From Ptiloglossa arizonensis (lineage: Eukaryota > Arthropoda > Insecta > Hymenoptera > Colletidae), in contig NW_027478784.1 of the NCBI RefSeq assembly GCF_051014685.1, positions 372,001 to 436,000 of the forward strand: a stretch of DNA of 64,000 nt, in the 5' to 3' direction. Shown one piece after another: positions 34,750-51,510 of the stretch. The first letter of the stretch is position 1. Every line of letters starts with the position of its first letter. The position numbers and the translations under genes were made by a program. Under the pieces are notes generated by a model that saw only the letters and a program-made list of their open reading frames with translations, had not been told where the DNA came from and searched no databases.

Positions 34750-37700
34750 CGTTATACGTTATACGTTATACGTTATACGTTATACGTTATACGTTATACG
34801 TAATACGTTATACGTTATACGTTGTACGTTATACGTTATACGTTATACGTTATACGTTATTCGTTATTCGTTATACGTTATACGTTATACGTTATACGTT
34901 ATACGTTATACGTTATACGTTATACGTTATACGTTATACGTTATACGTTATACGTTATACGTTATACGTTATACGTTATACGTTATACGTTATACGTTAT
35001 ACGTTATACGTTATACGTTATACGTTGTACGTTATACGTTGTACGTTATGCGTTATACGTTATACGTTATGCGTCATAGGTCATACGTTATACGTTGTAC
35101 GTTATACGTTATACGTTATACGTTATACGTTATACGTTATTCGTTATACGTTATACGTTATACGTTATACGTTATACGTTATACGTTGTACGTTATACGT
35201 TATGCGTTATACGTTATACGTTATACGTTATACGTTATACGTTTGACGTTATACGTTATACGGTATACGTTATACGTTATGCGTTATACGTTATACGTTA
35301 TACGTTATACGTTATACGTTGTACGCTATACGTTATACGTTATACGTTATACGTTATACGTTATGCGTTATAGGATATACGTTATACGTGATACGTTGTA
35401 CGTTATACGTTATACGTTATACGTTATACGTTATAGGTTACACGTTATACGTTATACGTTATAAGTTATACGTTATACCTTGTACGTTATACGTTATACG
35501 TTATACGTTATACGTTATTCGTTATACGTTATACGTTATACGTTATACGTTATACGTTATACGTTATACGTTATACGTTGTACGTTATACGTTATACGTT
35601 ATACGTTATACGTTAATCGTTATACGTTATCCCTTATGCGTTATACGTTAAACGTTAGACGTTACATTTTATACGTTATACGTTGTACGCTATACGTTAT
35701 ACGTTATACGTTATACGTTATGCGTTATAGGATATACGTTATACGTGATACGTTGTACGTTATACGTTATACGTTATACGTTATACGTTATACGTTATAC
35801 GTTATGCGTTATAGGATATACGTTATACGTGATACGTTGTACGTTATACGTTATACGTTATACGTTATACGTTATACGTTAAACGTTATACGCTATACGT
35901 TATACGTTATACGTTATACGTTATACGTTATACGTTATACGTTATACGTTATACGTTATACGTTATACGTTATACGTTATACGTTATACGTTATACGTTA
36001 TACGTTATACGTTATACGTTATACGTTATACGTTATACGTTATACGTTATACGTTAGACGTTATAGGTTATATAGTACGTTATGCGTTATAGGTCATACC
36101 TTATACGTGATACGTCATACGTTATACGTTACACGTTATACGTTATACGTTATGCGTTATACGTTATACGTTATACGTTATGCGTTATACGTTATACGTT
36201 ATACGTTATACGTTGTACGTTATACGTTGTACGTTATGCGTTATACGTTATACGTTATGCGTCATAGGTCATACGTTATACGTTGTACGTTATACGTTAT
36301 ACGTTATACGTTATACGTTATACGTTATTCGTTATACGTATACGTTATACGTTATACGTTATACGTTATACGTTATACGTTGTACGTTATACGTTATGCG
36401 TTATACGTTATACGTTATACGTTATACGTTATACGTTTGACGTTATACGTTATACGGTATACGTTATACGTTATACGTTATAAGTTATACGTTATACCTT
36501 GTACGTTATACGTTATACGTTATACGTTATACGTTATTCGTTATACGTTATACGTTATACGTTATACGTTATACGTTATACGTTATACGTTATACGTTGT
36601 ACGTTATACGTTATACGTTATACGTTATACGTTAATCGTTATACGTTATCCCTTATGCGTTATACGTTAAACGTTAGACGTTACATTTTATACGTTATAC
36701 GTTGTACGCTATACGTTATACGTTATACGTTATACGTTATGCGTTATAGGATATACGTTATACGTGATACGTTGTACGTTATACGTTATACGTTATACGT
36801 TATACGTTATACGTTATACGTTATGCGTTATAGGATATACGTTATACGTGATACGTTGTACGTTATACGATATACGTTATACGTTATACGTTATACGTTA
36901 AACGTTATACGCTATACGTTATACGTTATACGTTATACGTTATACGTTATACGTTATACGTTATACGTTATACGTTATACGTTATACGTTATACGTTATA
37001 CGTTATACGTTATACGTTATACGTTATACGTTATACGTTAGACGTTATAGGTTATATAGTACGTTATGCGTTATAGGTCATACCTTATACGTGATACGTC
37101 ATACGTTATACGTTACACGTTATACGTTATACGTTATGCGTTATACGTTATGCGTTATACGTTATACGTTATACGTTATACGTTATACGTTATACGTTAT
37201 ACGTTATACGTAATACGTTATACGTTATACGTTGTACGTTATACGTTATACGTTATACGTTATACGTTATTCGTTATACGTTAGACGTTATAGGTTATAT
37301 AGTACGTTATGCGTTATAGGTCATACCTTATACGTGATACGTCATACGTTATACGTTACACGTTATACGTTATACGTTATGCGTTATACGTTATGCGTTA
37401 TACTTTATACGTTATTCGTTATACGTTATACGTTATACGTTATACGTTATACGTAATACGTTATACGTTATACGTTGTACGTTATACGTTATACGTTATA
37501 CGTTATACGTTATTCGTTATACGTTATACGTTATACGTTATACGTTATACGTTATACGTGATACGTTGTACGTTATACGTTGTACGTGATACGTTATACG
37601 TTATACGTTATACGTTATACGTTATACGTTATACGTTATACGTTATACGTTATACGTTATACGTTATACGTTATACGTTATACGTTATACGTTATACGTT
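34750..37700 (+). repeat. 2.95-kb direct tandem duplication, copy 1
   Basis: Every variant cluster in this interval recurs 2947-2961 bp further on: 34822/37783, 35319/38266, 35480/38427, 36082/39036, 36283/39237, 37066/40020. The short offset differences are whole 7-bp units. Confidence 0.85.
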
Positions 37701-40650
37701 ATACGTTATACGTTATACGTTATACGTTATACGTTATACGTTATACGTTATACGTTATACGTAATACGTTATACGTTATACGTTGTACGTTATACGTTAT
37801 ACGTTATACGTTATACGTTATTCGTTATTCGTTATACGTTATACGTTATACGTTATACGTTATACGTTATACGTTATACGTTATACGTTATACGTTATAC
37901 GTTATACGTTATACGTTATACGTTATACGTTATACGTTATACGTTATACGTTATACGTTATACGTTATACGTTATACGTTATACGTTGTACGTTATACGT
38001 TGTACGTTATGCGTTATACGTTATACGTTATGCGTCATAGGTCATACGTTATACGTTGTACGTTATACGTTATACGTTATACGTTATACGTTATTCGTTA
38101 TACGTTATACGTTATACGTTATACGTTATACGTTATACGTTGTACGTTATACGTTATGCGTTATACGTTATACGTTATACGTTATACGTTTGACGTTATA
38201 CGTTATACGGTATACGTTATACGTTATGCGTTATACGTTATACGTTATACGTTATACGTTATACGTTGTACGCTATACGTTATACGTTATACGTTATACG
38301 TTATACGTTATGCGTTATAGGATATACGTTATACGTGATACGTTGTACGTTATACGTTATACGTTATACGTTATACGTTATAGGTTACACGTTATACGTT
38401 ATACGTTATAAGTTATACGTTATACCTTGTACGTTATACGTTATACGTTATACGTTATACGTTATTCGTTATACGTTATACGTTATACGTTATACGTTAT
38501 ACGTTATACGTTATACGTTATACGTTGTACGTTATACGTTATACGTTATACGTTATACGTTAATCGTTATACGTTATCCCTTATGCGTTATACGTTAAAC
38601 GTTAGACGTTACATTTTATACGTTATACGTTGTACGCTATACGTTATACGTTATACGTTATACGTTATGCGTTATAGGATATACGTTATACGTGATACGT
38701 TGTACGTTATACGTTATACGTTATACGTTATACGTTATACGTTATACGTTATGCGTTATAGGATATACGTTATACGTGATACGTTGTACGTTATACGTTA
38801 TACGTTATACGTTATACGTTATACGTTAAACGTTATACGCTATACGTTATACGTTATACGTTATACGTTATACGTTATACGTTATACGTTATACGTTATA
38901 CGTTATACGTTATACGTTATACGTTATACGTTATACGTTATACGTTATACGTTATACGTTATACGTTATACGTTATACGTTATACGTTATACGTTATACG
39001 TTATACGTTAGACGTTATAGGTTATATAGTACGTTATGCGTTATAGGTCATACCTTATACGTGATACGTCATACGTTATACGTTACACGTTATACGTTAT
39101 ACGTTATGCGTTATACGTTATACGTTATACGTTATGCGTTATACGTTATACGTTATACGTTATACGTTGTACGTTATACGTTGTACGTTATGCGTTATAC
39201 GTTATACGTTATGCGTCATAGGTCATACGTTATACGTTGTACGTTATACGTTATACGTTATACGTTATACGTTATACGTTATTCGTTATACGTATACGTT
39301 ATACGTTATACGTTATACGTTATACGTTATACGTTGTACGTTATACGTTATGCGTTATACGTTATACGTTATACGTTATACGTTACACGTTTGACGTTAT
39401 ACGTTATACGGTATACGTTATACGTTATACGTTATAAGTTATACGTTATACCTTGTACGTTATACGTTATACGTTATACGTTATACGTTATTCGTTATAC
39501 GTTATACGTTATACGTTATACGTTATACGTTATACGTTATACGTTATACGTTGTACGTTATACGTTATACGTTATACGTTATACGTTAATCGTTATACGT
39601 TATCCCTTATGCGTTATACGTTAAACGTTAGACGTTACATTTTATACGTTATACGTTGTACGCTATACGTTATACGTTATACGTTATACGTTATGCGTTA
39701 TAGGATATACGTTATACGTGATACGTTGTACGTTATACGTTATACGTTATACGTTATACGTTATACGTTATACGTTATGCGTTATAGGATATACGTTATA
39801 CGTGATACGTTGTACGTTATACGATATACGTTATACGTTATACGTTATACGTTAAACGTTATACGCTATACGTTATACGTTATACGTTATACGTTATACG
39901 TTATACGTTATACGTTATACGTTATACGTTATACGTTATACGTTATACGTTATACGTTATACGTTATACGTTATACGTTATACGTTATACGTTAGACGTT
40001 ATAGGTTATATAGTACGTTATGCGTTATAGGTCATACCTTATACGTGATACGTCATACGTTATACGTTACACGTTATACGTTATACGTTATGCGTTATAC
40101 GTTATGCGTTATACGTTATACGTTATACGTTATACGTTATACGTTATACGTTATACGTTATACGTAATACGTTATACGTTATACGTTGTACGTTATACGT
40201 TATACGTTATACGTTATACGTTATTCGTTATACGTTATACGTTATACGTTAGACGTTATAGGTTATATAGTACGTTATGCGTTATAGGTCATACCTTATA
40301 CGTGATACGTCATACGTTATACGTTACACGTTATACGTTATACGTTATGCGTTATACGTTATGCGTTATACTTTATACGTTATTCGTTATACGTTATACG
40401 TTATACGTTATACGTTATACGTAATACGTTATACGTTATACGTTGTACGTTATACGTTATACGTTATACGTTATACGTTATTCGTTATACGTTATACGTT
40501 ATACGTTATACGTTATACGTTATACGTGATACGTTGTACGTTATACGTTGTACGTGATACGTTATACGTTATACGTTATACGTTATACGTTATACGTTAT
40601 ACGTTATACGTTATACGTTATACGTTATACGTTATACGTTATACGTTATA
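37701..40650 (+). repeat. 2.95-kb direct tandem duplication, copy 2
   Basis: This is the second copy of the unit at 34750-37700, collinear throughout, with two extra 7-mers near 40231-40250 and one TTACACG substitution near 39385. Edges are approximate. Confidence 0.85.
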
Positions 40651-41329
40651 CGTTATACGTTATACGTTATACGTTATACGTTATACGTTATACGTTATAC
40701 GTTATACGTTATACGTTATACGTTATACGTTATACGTTATACGTTATACGTTATACGTTATACGTTATACGTTACACGTTATACGTTATACGTTATACGT
40801 TATACGTTATACGTTATACGTTATACGTTATACGTTATACGTTATACGTTATACGTTGTACGTTATACGTTATACGTTATACGTTATACGTTATACGTTA
40901 TTCGTTATACGTTATCCGTTATGCGTTATACGTTAAACGTTAGACGTTACATTTTATACGTTATACGTTGTACGCTATACGTTATACGTTATACGTTATA
41001 CGTTATACTTTATGCGTTATAGGATATACGTTATACGTGATACGTTGTACGTTATACGTTATACGTTATACGTTATACGTTATACGTTATACGTTATACG
41101 TTATACGTTATACGTAATACGTTATACGTTATACGTTGTACGTTATACGTTATACGTTATACGTTATACGTTATTCGTTATACGTTATACGTTATACGAT
41201 ATACGTTATACGTTATACGTGATACGTTGTACGTTATTCGTTATACGTTATACGTTATACGTTATACGTTATACGTTATACGTGATACGTTGTACGTTAT
41301 ACGTTGTACGTTATACGTTATACGTGAAA

Positions 41330-41759
41330 CGTTATACGTTATACGTTATACGTTATACGTTATACGTTATACGTTATACGTTATACGTTATACGTTATAC
41401 GTTATACGTTATACGTTATACGTTATACGTTATACGTTATACGTTATACGTTATACGTTATACGTTATACGTTATACGTTATACGTTATACGTTATACGT
41501 TATACGTTATACGTTATACGTTATACGTTATACGTTATACGTTATACGTTATACGTTATACGTTATACGTTATACGTTATACGTTATACGTTATACGTTA
41601 TACGTTATACGTTATACGTTATACGTTATACGTTATACGTTATACGTTATACGTTATACGTTATACGTTATACGTTATACGTTATACGTTATACGTTATA
41701 CGTTATACGTTATACGTTATACGTTATACGTTATACGTTATACGTTATACGTTATACGT
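41330..41759 (+). repeat. Pure TTATACG run, about 61 units
   Basis: About 430 bp without a single substitution lies between TGAAACG and TTGTACG variant units. Confidence 0.9.
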
Positions 41760-42177
41760 TGTACGTTATGCGTTATACGTTATACGTTATGCGTCATAGG
41801 TCTTACGTTATACGTTGTACGTTATACGTTATACGTTATACGTTATACGTTATTCGTTATACGTTATACGTTATACGTTATGCGTTATACGTTACACGTT
41901 ATACGTTGTACGTTATACGTTTGACGTTATACGTTATACGGTATACGTTATACGTTATGCGTTATACGTTATACGTTATACGTTATACGTTATACGTTAT
42001 ACGTTGTACGCTATACGTTATACGTTATACGTTATACGTTATGCGTTATAGGATATACGTTATACGTGATACGTTGTACGTTATACGTTATACGTTATAC
42101 GTGATACGTTATACGTTATAGGTTATACGTTATACGTTATACGTTATACGTTATACGTTATACGTTATACGTTATTC

Positions 42178-42564
42178 GTTATACGTTATACGTTATACGT
42201 TATACGTTATACGTTATACGTTATACGTTATACGTTATACGTTATACGTTATACGTTATACGTTATACGTTATACGTTATACGTTATACGTTATACGTTA
42301 TACGTTATACGTTATACGTTATACGTTATACGTTATACGTTATACGTTATACGTTATACGTTATACGTTATACGTTATACGTTATACGTTATACGTTATA
42401 CGTTATACGTTATACGTTATACGTTATACGTTATACGTTATACGTTATACGTTATACGTTATACGTTATACGTTATACGTTATACGTTATACGTTATACG
42501 TTATACGTTATACGTTATACGTTATACGTTATACGTTATACGTTATACGTTATACGTTATACGT
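42178..42564 (+). repeat. Pure TTATACG run, about 55 units
   Basis: About 387 bp of uninterrupted TTATACG lies between TTATTCG and TTGTACG. The variant block on its right (TCATAGG TCTTACG near 42600) duplicates the one to the right of the previous pure run (near 41797), about 804 bp apart. Confidence 0.9.
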
Positions 42565-45500
42565 TGTACGTTATGCGTTATACGTTATACGTTATGCGTC
42601 ATAGGTCTTACGTTATACGTTGTACGTTATACGTTATACGTTATACGTTATACGTTATTCGTTATACGTTATACGTTATACGTTATACGTTATACGTTGT
42701 ACGTTATACGTTATGCGTTATACGTTACACGTTATACGTTGTACGTTATACGTTTGACGTTATACGTTATACGGTATACGTTATACGTTATGCGTTATAC
42801 GTTATACGTTATACGTTATACGTTATACGTTATACGTTGTACGCTATACGTTATACGTTATACGTTATACGTTATGCGTTATAGGATATACGTTATACGT
42901 GATACGTTGTACGTTATACGTTATACGTTATACGTTATACGTTATACGTTATAGGTTACACGTTATACGTTATACGTTATACGTTATACGTTATACCTTG
43001 TACGTTATACGTTATACGTTATGCGTTATACGTTATTCGTTATACGTTATACGTTATACGTTATACGTTATACGTTATACGTTATACGTTATACGTTAAA
43101 CGTTATACGTTATACGTTATACGTTATACGTTATACGTTATGCGTTATACGTTATGCGTTATACGTTATACGTTATACGTTATATGTTGTACGTTATACG
43201 TTATACGTTATACGTTATACGTTATACGTTATACGTTATACGTTATACGTTATGCGTTATAGGATATACGTTATACGTGATACGTTGTACGTTATACGTT
43301 ATACGTTATACGTTATACGTTATACGTTAAACGTTATACGATATACGTTATACGTTATACGTTATACGTTATACGTTATACTTTGTACGTTATACGTTGT
43401 ACGTTATACGTTGTACGTTATACGTTATACGTCATACGTTATACGTTATACGTTATACGTTATACGTTATACGTTATACGTTATACGTTATACGTTATAC
43501 GTTATACGTTATACGTTATACGTTGTACGATATACGTTATACGTTATACGTTATACGTTATAGGTTACACGTTATACGTTATAAGTTATACGTTATACGT
43601 TATACCTTGTACGTTATACGTTATACGTTATACGTTATACGTTATTCGTTATACGTTATACGTTATACGTTATACGTTATACGTTATACGTTATACGTTA
43701 AACGTTATACGTTATACGTTATACGTTATACGTTATACGTTATGCGTTATACGTTATGCGTTATACGTTATACGTCAAACGTTATACGTTATACGTTAGA
43801 CGTTATAGGTTATATAGTACGTTATGCGTTATAGGTCATACCTTATACGTGATACGTCATACGTTATACGTTACACGTTATTCGTTATACGTTATACGTT
43901 ATACGTTATACGTTATACGTTATACGTTATGCGTTATACGTTATACGTTATACGTTATACGTTATACGTTATACGTTATACGTTATACGTTATACGTTAT
44001 ACGTTATACGTTATACGTTATACGTTATACGTTATACGTTATACGTTATACGTTATACGTTATACGTTATACGTTATACGTTATACGTTATACGTTATAC
44101 GTTATACGTTATACGTTATACGTTATACGTTGTACGTTATACGTTGTACGTTATGCGTTATACGTTATACGTTATGCGTCATAGGTCATACGTTATACGT
44201 TGTACGTTATACGTTATACGTTATACGTTATACGTTATTCGTTATACGTTATACGTTATACGTTATACGATATACGTTGTACGTTATACGTTATGCGTTA
44301 TACGTTACACGTTATACGTTGTACGTTATACGTTTGACGTTATACGTTATACGGTATACGTTATACGTTATGCGTTATACGTTATACGTTATACGTTATA
44401 CGTTATACGTTATACGTTGTACGCTATACGTTATACGTTATACGTTATACGTTATGCGTTATAGGATATACGTTATACGTGATACGTTGTACGTTATACG
44501 TTATACGTTATACGTTATACGTTATAGGTTACACGTTATACGTTATACGTTATACGTTATACGTTATACCTTGTACGTTATACGTTATACGTTATACGTT
44601 ATACGTTATTCGTTATACGTTATACGTTATACGTTATACGTTATACGTTATACGTTATACGTTATACGTTATACGTTATACGTTATACGTTAAACGTTAT
44701 ACGTTATACGTTATACGTTATACGTTATACGTTATGCGTTATACGTTATGCGTTATACGTTATACGTTATACGTTATATGTTGTACGTTATACGTTATAC
44801 GTTATACGTTATACGTTATTCGTTATAAGTTATACGTTATGCGTTATACGTTAAACGTTAGACGTTACATTTTGTACGTTATACGTTGTACGCTATACGT
44901 TATACGTTATACGTTATACGTTATGCGTTATAGGATATACGTTATACGTGATACGTTGTACGTTATACGTTATACGTTATACGTTATACGTTATACGTTA
45001 TACGTTAAACGTTATACGATATACGTTATACGTTATACGTTATACGTTATACTTTGTACGTTATACGTTGTACGTTATACGTTGTACGTTATACGTTATA
45101 CGTCATACGTTATACGTTATACGTTAAACGTTATACGTTATACGTTATACGTTATACGTTATACGTTATACGTTATACGTTATACGTTATACGTTATACG
45201 TTATACGTTATACGTTATACGTTATACGTTAGACTTTATAGGTTATACGTTATACGTGATACGTTGTACGTTATACGTTATACGTTATACGTTATACGTT
45301 ATACGTTATACGTTATACGTTATACGTTATACGCTATACGTTATGCGATATAGGATATACGTTATACGTGATACGTTGTACGTTATACGTTATACGTTAT
45401 ACGTTATACGTTATACGTTATACGTTATACGTTATACGTTATACGCTATACGTTATACGTTGTACGTTATGCGTTATACGTTATGCGTTATACGTTATAC

Positions 45501-46906
45501 GTTATACGTTATACGTTATACGTTATACGTTATACGTTATACGTTATTCGTTATACGTTATACGTTATGCGTTATACATTATACGTTATACGTTATGCGT
45601 TAAACGTTAGACGTTACATGTTATACGTTATACGTTGTACGTTATACGTTATATGTAATATGTAATACGTTATACGTTATACGTTATACGTTGGACGTTA
45701 CAGGCTAAACGTAATACGTTATACGTTTTACGTTATGCGTTATACGTTATACGTTATACGTTAGACGTTATAGGTTATACGTAATACGTAATACGTTATA
45801 CGTTACACGTTATACGTTACACGTTATACGTTATACGTTATACGTTATACGTTATACGTTATACGTTGTACGTTATACGTTATACGTTATAAGTTATACG
45901 TTATTCGTTATACGTTATACGTTATACGTTATACGTTATACATTATACGTTATACGTTAAACTTTATACGTTATACGTTATGCGTTATACGTTATACGTT
46001 ATGCGTTATACGTTATACGTTGTACGTTATACGTTAAACGTTAGACGTTACATTTTATACGTTATACGTTGTACGCTATACGTTATACGTTATACGTTAT
46101 ACGTTATTCGTTATACGTTATACGTTATACGTTATACGTTATACGTTATACGTTATACGTTAAACGTTATACGTTATACGTTGTACGTTGTTCGTTATAC
46201 GTTATGCGTTATACGTTATACGTTGTACGTTTAACGTTAAACGTTAGACGTTACATTTTATACGTTATACGTTGTACGCTATACGTTATACGTTATACGT
46301 TAGACGTTATAGGCTATATAGTACGTTATGCGTTATAGGTCATACCTTATACGTGATACGTCATACGTTATACGTTACACGTTATACGTTATACGTTATG
46401 CGTTATACGTTATGCGTTATACGTTATACGTTATACGTTATACGTTATACGTTATACGTTATACGTTATACGTTATACGTAATACGTTATACGTTATTCG
46501 TTATACGTTATACGTTATACGTTATACGTTATACGTTATACGTTGTACGTTATACGTTATGCGTTATACGTTATACGTTATACGTTATACGTTATACGTT
46601 TGACGTTATACGTTATACGGTATACGTTATACGTTATGCGTTATACGTTATACGTTATACGTTATACGTTATACGCTTGACGTTATACGTTATACGGTAT
46701 ACGTTATGCGTTATACGCTATACGTTATACGTTATACGTTATACGTTATACGTTATATGTTATACGTTATACGTTATACGTTATACGTTATACGTTATAC
46801 GTTATACGTTATACGTTATACGTTATACGTTATACGTTATTCGTTATACGTTATACGTTATACGTTATACGTTATACGTTATACGTTATACGTGATACGT
46901 TGTACG

Positions 46907-47452
46907 TTATACGTTATACGTTATACGTTATACGTTATACGTTATACGTTATACGTTATACGTTATACGTTATACGTTATACGTTATACGTTATACGTTA
47001 TACGTTATACGTTATACGTTATACGTTATACGTTATACGTTATACGTTATACGTTATACGTTATACGTTATACGTTATACGTTATACGTTATACGTTATA
47101 CGTTATACGTTATACGTTATACGTTATACGTTATACGTTATACGTTATACGTTATACGTTATACGTTATACGTTATACGTTATACGTTATACGTTATACG
47201 TTATACGTTATACGTTATACGTTATACGTTATACGTTATACGTTATACGTTATACGTTATACGTTATACGTTATACGTTATACGTTATACGTTATACGTT
47301 ATACGTTATACGTTATACGTTATACGTTATACGTTATACGTTATACGTTATACGTTATACGTTATACGTTATACGTTATACGTTATACGTTATACGTTAT
47401 ACGTTATACGTTATACGTTATACGTTATACGTTATACGTTATACGTTATACG
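46907..47452 (+). repeat. Longest pure TTATACG run, about 78 units
   Basis: About 546 bp without a variant unit lies between TTGTACG on the left and TTAGACG TTATAGG TTATATAGTACG on the right. It is the most homogeneous stretch in the window. Confidence 0.9.
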
Positions 47453-47954
47453 TTAGACGTTATAGGTTATATAGTACGTTATGCGTTATAGGTCATACCT
47501 TATACGTGACACGTCGTACGTTATACGTTACACGTTATACGTTATACGTTATGCGTTATACGTTATGCGTTATACGTTATACGTTATACGTTATACGTTA
47601 TACGTTATACGTTATATGTTATACGTAATACGTTATACGTTATACGTTGTACGTTATACGTTGTACGTTATACGTTATGCGTTATACGTTATACGTGGTA
47701 CTTTATACGTTAAACGTTAGACGTTACATTTTATACGTTATACGTTGTACGCTATACGTTATACGTTATACGTTATACATTATGCGATATAGGATATACG
47801 TTATACGTGATACGTTGTACGTTATACGTTATACGTTATACGTTATACGTTATACGTTATACGTTAAACGTTAGACGTTATATGTTATACGTTAGACGTT
47901 GTACGTTATACGTTATATGTAATATGTAATACGTTATACGTTATACGTTATACG

Positions 47955-48720
47955 TTGGACGTTACAGGCTAAACGTAATACGTTATACGTTTTACGTTAT
48001 GCGTTATACGTTATACGTTATACGTTAGACTTTATAGGTTATACGTAATACGTAATACGTTATACGTTACACGTTATACGTTACACGTTATACGTTATAC
48101 GTTATACGTTATACGTTATACGTTGTACGTTATACGTTATACGTTATAAGTTATACGTTATTCGTTATACGTTATACGTTATACGTTATACGTTATACGT
48201 TATACGTTATACGTTAAACGTTATACGTTATACGTTATACGTTATACGTTATGCGTTATAGGATATACGTTATACGTGATACGTTGTACGTTATACGTTA
48301 TACGTTATACGTTATACGTTATAGGTTACACGTTATACGTTATACGTTATACGTTATACGTTATACGTTATACCTTGTACGTTATGCGTTATACGTTATA
48401 CGTTATACGTTATTCGTTATACGTTATACGTTATACGTTATACGTTATACGTTATACGTTATACGTTATACGTTAAACGTTATACGTTATACGTTATACG
48501 TTATACGTTATACGTTATGCGTTATACGTTATGCGTTATACGTTATACGTTATACGTTATATGTTGTACGTTATACGTTATACGTTATACGTTATACGTT
48601 ATTCGTTATACGTTATACGTTATGCGTTATACGTTAAACGTTAGACGTTACATTTTATACGTTATACGTTGTACGCTATACGTTATACGTTATACGTTAT
48701 ACGTTATACGTTATGCGTTA
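47955..48720 (+). repeat. Higher-order module, copy 1 (offset 3556)
   Basis: It starts at TTGGACG TTACAGG CTAAACG and runs through TTAGACT TTATAGG and TTATACC TTGTACG to the TTACATT phrase. The same order recurs at 51511-52276. Confidence 0.8.
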
Positions 48721-51510
48721 TAGGATATACGTTATACGTGATACGTTGTACGTTATACGTTATACGTTATACGTTATACGTTATACGTTATACGTTAAAC
48801 GTTATACGTTATACGTTATACGTTATGCGTTATACGTTATACGTTATACGTTATACGTTATACGTTATACGCTATACGTTATACGTTGTACGTTATGTGT
48901 TATACGTTATGCGTTATACGTTATACGTTATACGTTATACGTTGTACGTTATACGTTATACGTTATACGTTATACGTTATTCGTTATACGTTATACGTTA
49001 TACGTTATACGTTATACGTTATACGTTGTACGTCATACGTTATGCGTTATACGTTATACGTTATACGTTATACGTTATACGTTTGACGTTATACGTTATA
49101 CGGCATACGTTATACGTTATGCGTTATACCTTATACGTTATACGCTTGACGTTATACGTTATACGGTATACGTTATGCGTTATACGCTATACGTTATGCG
49201 TTATAGGATATACGTTATGCGTTATAGGATATACGTTATACGTGATACGTTGTACGTTATACGTTATACGTTGTACGTTATACGTTATACGTTATACGTT
49301 ATACGTTATACGTTATACGTTATACGTTGTACGTTATGCGTTAAACGTTAGACGTTATATGTTATACGTTATACGTTGTACGTTATACGTTATATGTAAT
49401 AAGTAATACGTTATACGTTATACGTTATACGTTGGACGTTACAGGTTGAACGTAATACGTTATACGTTATACGTTATACGTTATACGTTATACGTTATAC
49501 GTTATACGTTAGACGTTATAGGTTATACGTTATACGTTGTACGTTATACGTTATATGTAATATGTAATACGTTATACGCTATACGCTATACGTTATACGT
49601 TATACGTTATACGTTATACGTTATAGGTTATACGTTATACGTTATACGTTATACGTTATACGTTATACGTTATACGTTATACGTTATACGTTAAACGTTA
49701 TACGTTATACGTTATACGTTATACGTTATTCGTTATACGTTATACGATATAAGTTATACGTTATACGTTAGACGTTATAGGTTATGCGTAATACGGTATA
49801 CGTTATACGTTGTACGTTATACGTTATGCGTTATACGTTATACGTGGTACTTTATACGTTAAACGTTAGACGTTACATTTTATACGTTATACGTTGTACG
49901 CTATACGTTATACGTTATACGTTATACATTATGCGATATAGGATATACGTTATACGTGATACGTTGTACGTTATACGTTATACGTTATACGTTATACGTT
50001 AAAAGTTAGACGTTATATGTTATACGTTATACGTTGTACGTTATACGTTATATGTAATATGTAATACGTTATACGTTATACGTTATACGTTGGACGTTAC
50101 AGGCTAAACGTAATACGTTATACGTTTTACGTTATGCGTTATACGTTATACGTTATACGTTATACATTATACGTTATACGTTATACATTATACGTTATAC
50201 GTTATACGTTATACGCTATACGTTATACGTTGTACGTTATGCGTTATACGTTATGCGTTATACGTTATACGTTATGCGTTATACGTTATACGTTGTACGT
50301 TATACGTTAAACGTTAGACGTTACATTTTATACGTTATACGTTGTACGCTATACGTTATACGTTATACGTTATACGTTATACGTTATACGTAATACGTTA
50401 TACGTTATTCGTTATACGTTATACGTTATGCGTTATACGTTATACGTTATACGTTATACGTTATACGCTATACGTTATACGTTGTACGTTATGCGTTATA
50501 CGTTATGCGTTATACGTTATACGTTATACGTTATACGTTGTACGTTATACGTTATACGTTATACGTTATACGTTATTCGTTATACGTTACACGTTATACG
50601 TTATACGTTATACGTTGTACGTTATACGTTATGCGTTATACGTTATACGTTATACGTTATACGTTATACGTTATGCGTTATACGTTATGCGTTATACGTT
50701 ATACGTTATACATTATACGTTATACGTTATACGTTATACGTTATACGTTATACGTAATACGTTATACGTTATTCGTTATACGTTATACGTTATGCGTTAT
50801 ACGTTATACGTTATACGTTATACGTTATACGCTATACGTTATACGTTGTACGTTATGCGTTATACGTTATGCGTTATACGTTATACGTTATACGTTATAC
50901 GTTGTACGTTATACGTTATACGTTATACGTTATACGTTATTCGTTATACGTTATACGTTATACGTTATACGTTATACGTTGTACGTTATACGTTATGCGT
51001 TATACGTTATACGTTATACGTTATACGTTATACGTTTGACGTTATACGTTATACGGTATACGTTATACGTTATGCGTTATACGTTATACGTTATACGTTA
51101 TACGTTATACGTTATACGTTATACGCTTGACGTTATACGTTATACGGTATACGTTATGCGTTATACGCTATACGTTATACGTTATACGTTATACGTTATA
51201 CGTTATACGTTACACGTTATACGTTATACGTTATACGTTATACGTTATACGTTATACGTTATACGTTATACGTTATACGTTATACGTTATACGTTATACG
51301 TTATACGTTATTCGTTATACGTTATACGTTATACGTTATACGTTATACGTGATACGTTGTACGTTATACGTTATACGTTATACGTTATACGTTATACGTT
51401 ATACGCTATACGTAATACGTTATACGTTATACGTTATACGTTATACGTTATACGTTATACGTTATACGTTATACGTTATACGTTATACGTTATACGTTAT
51501 ACGTTATACG

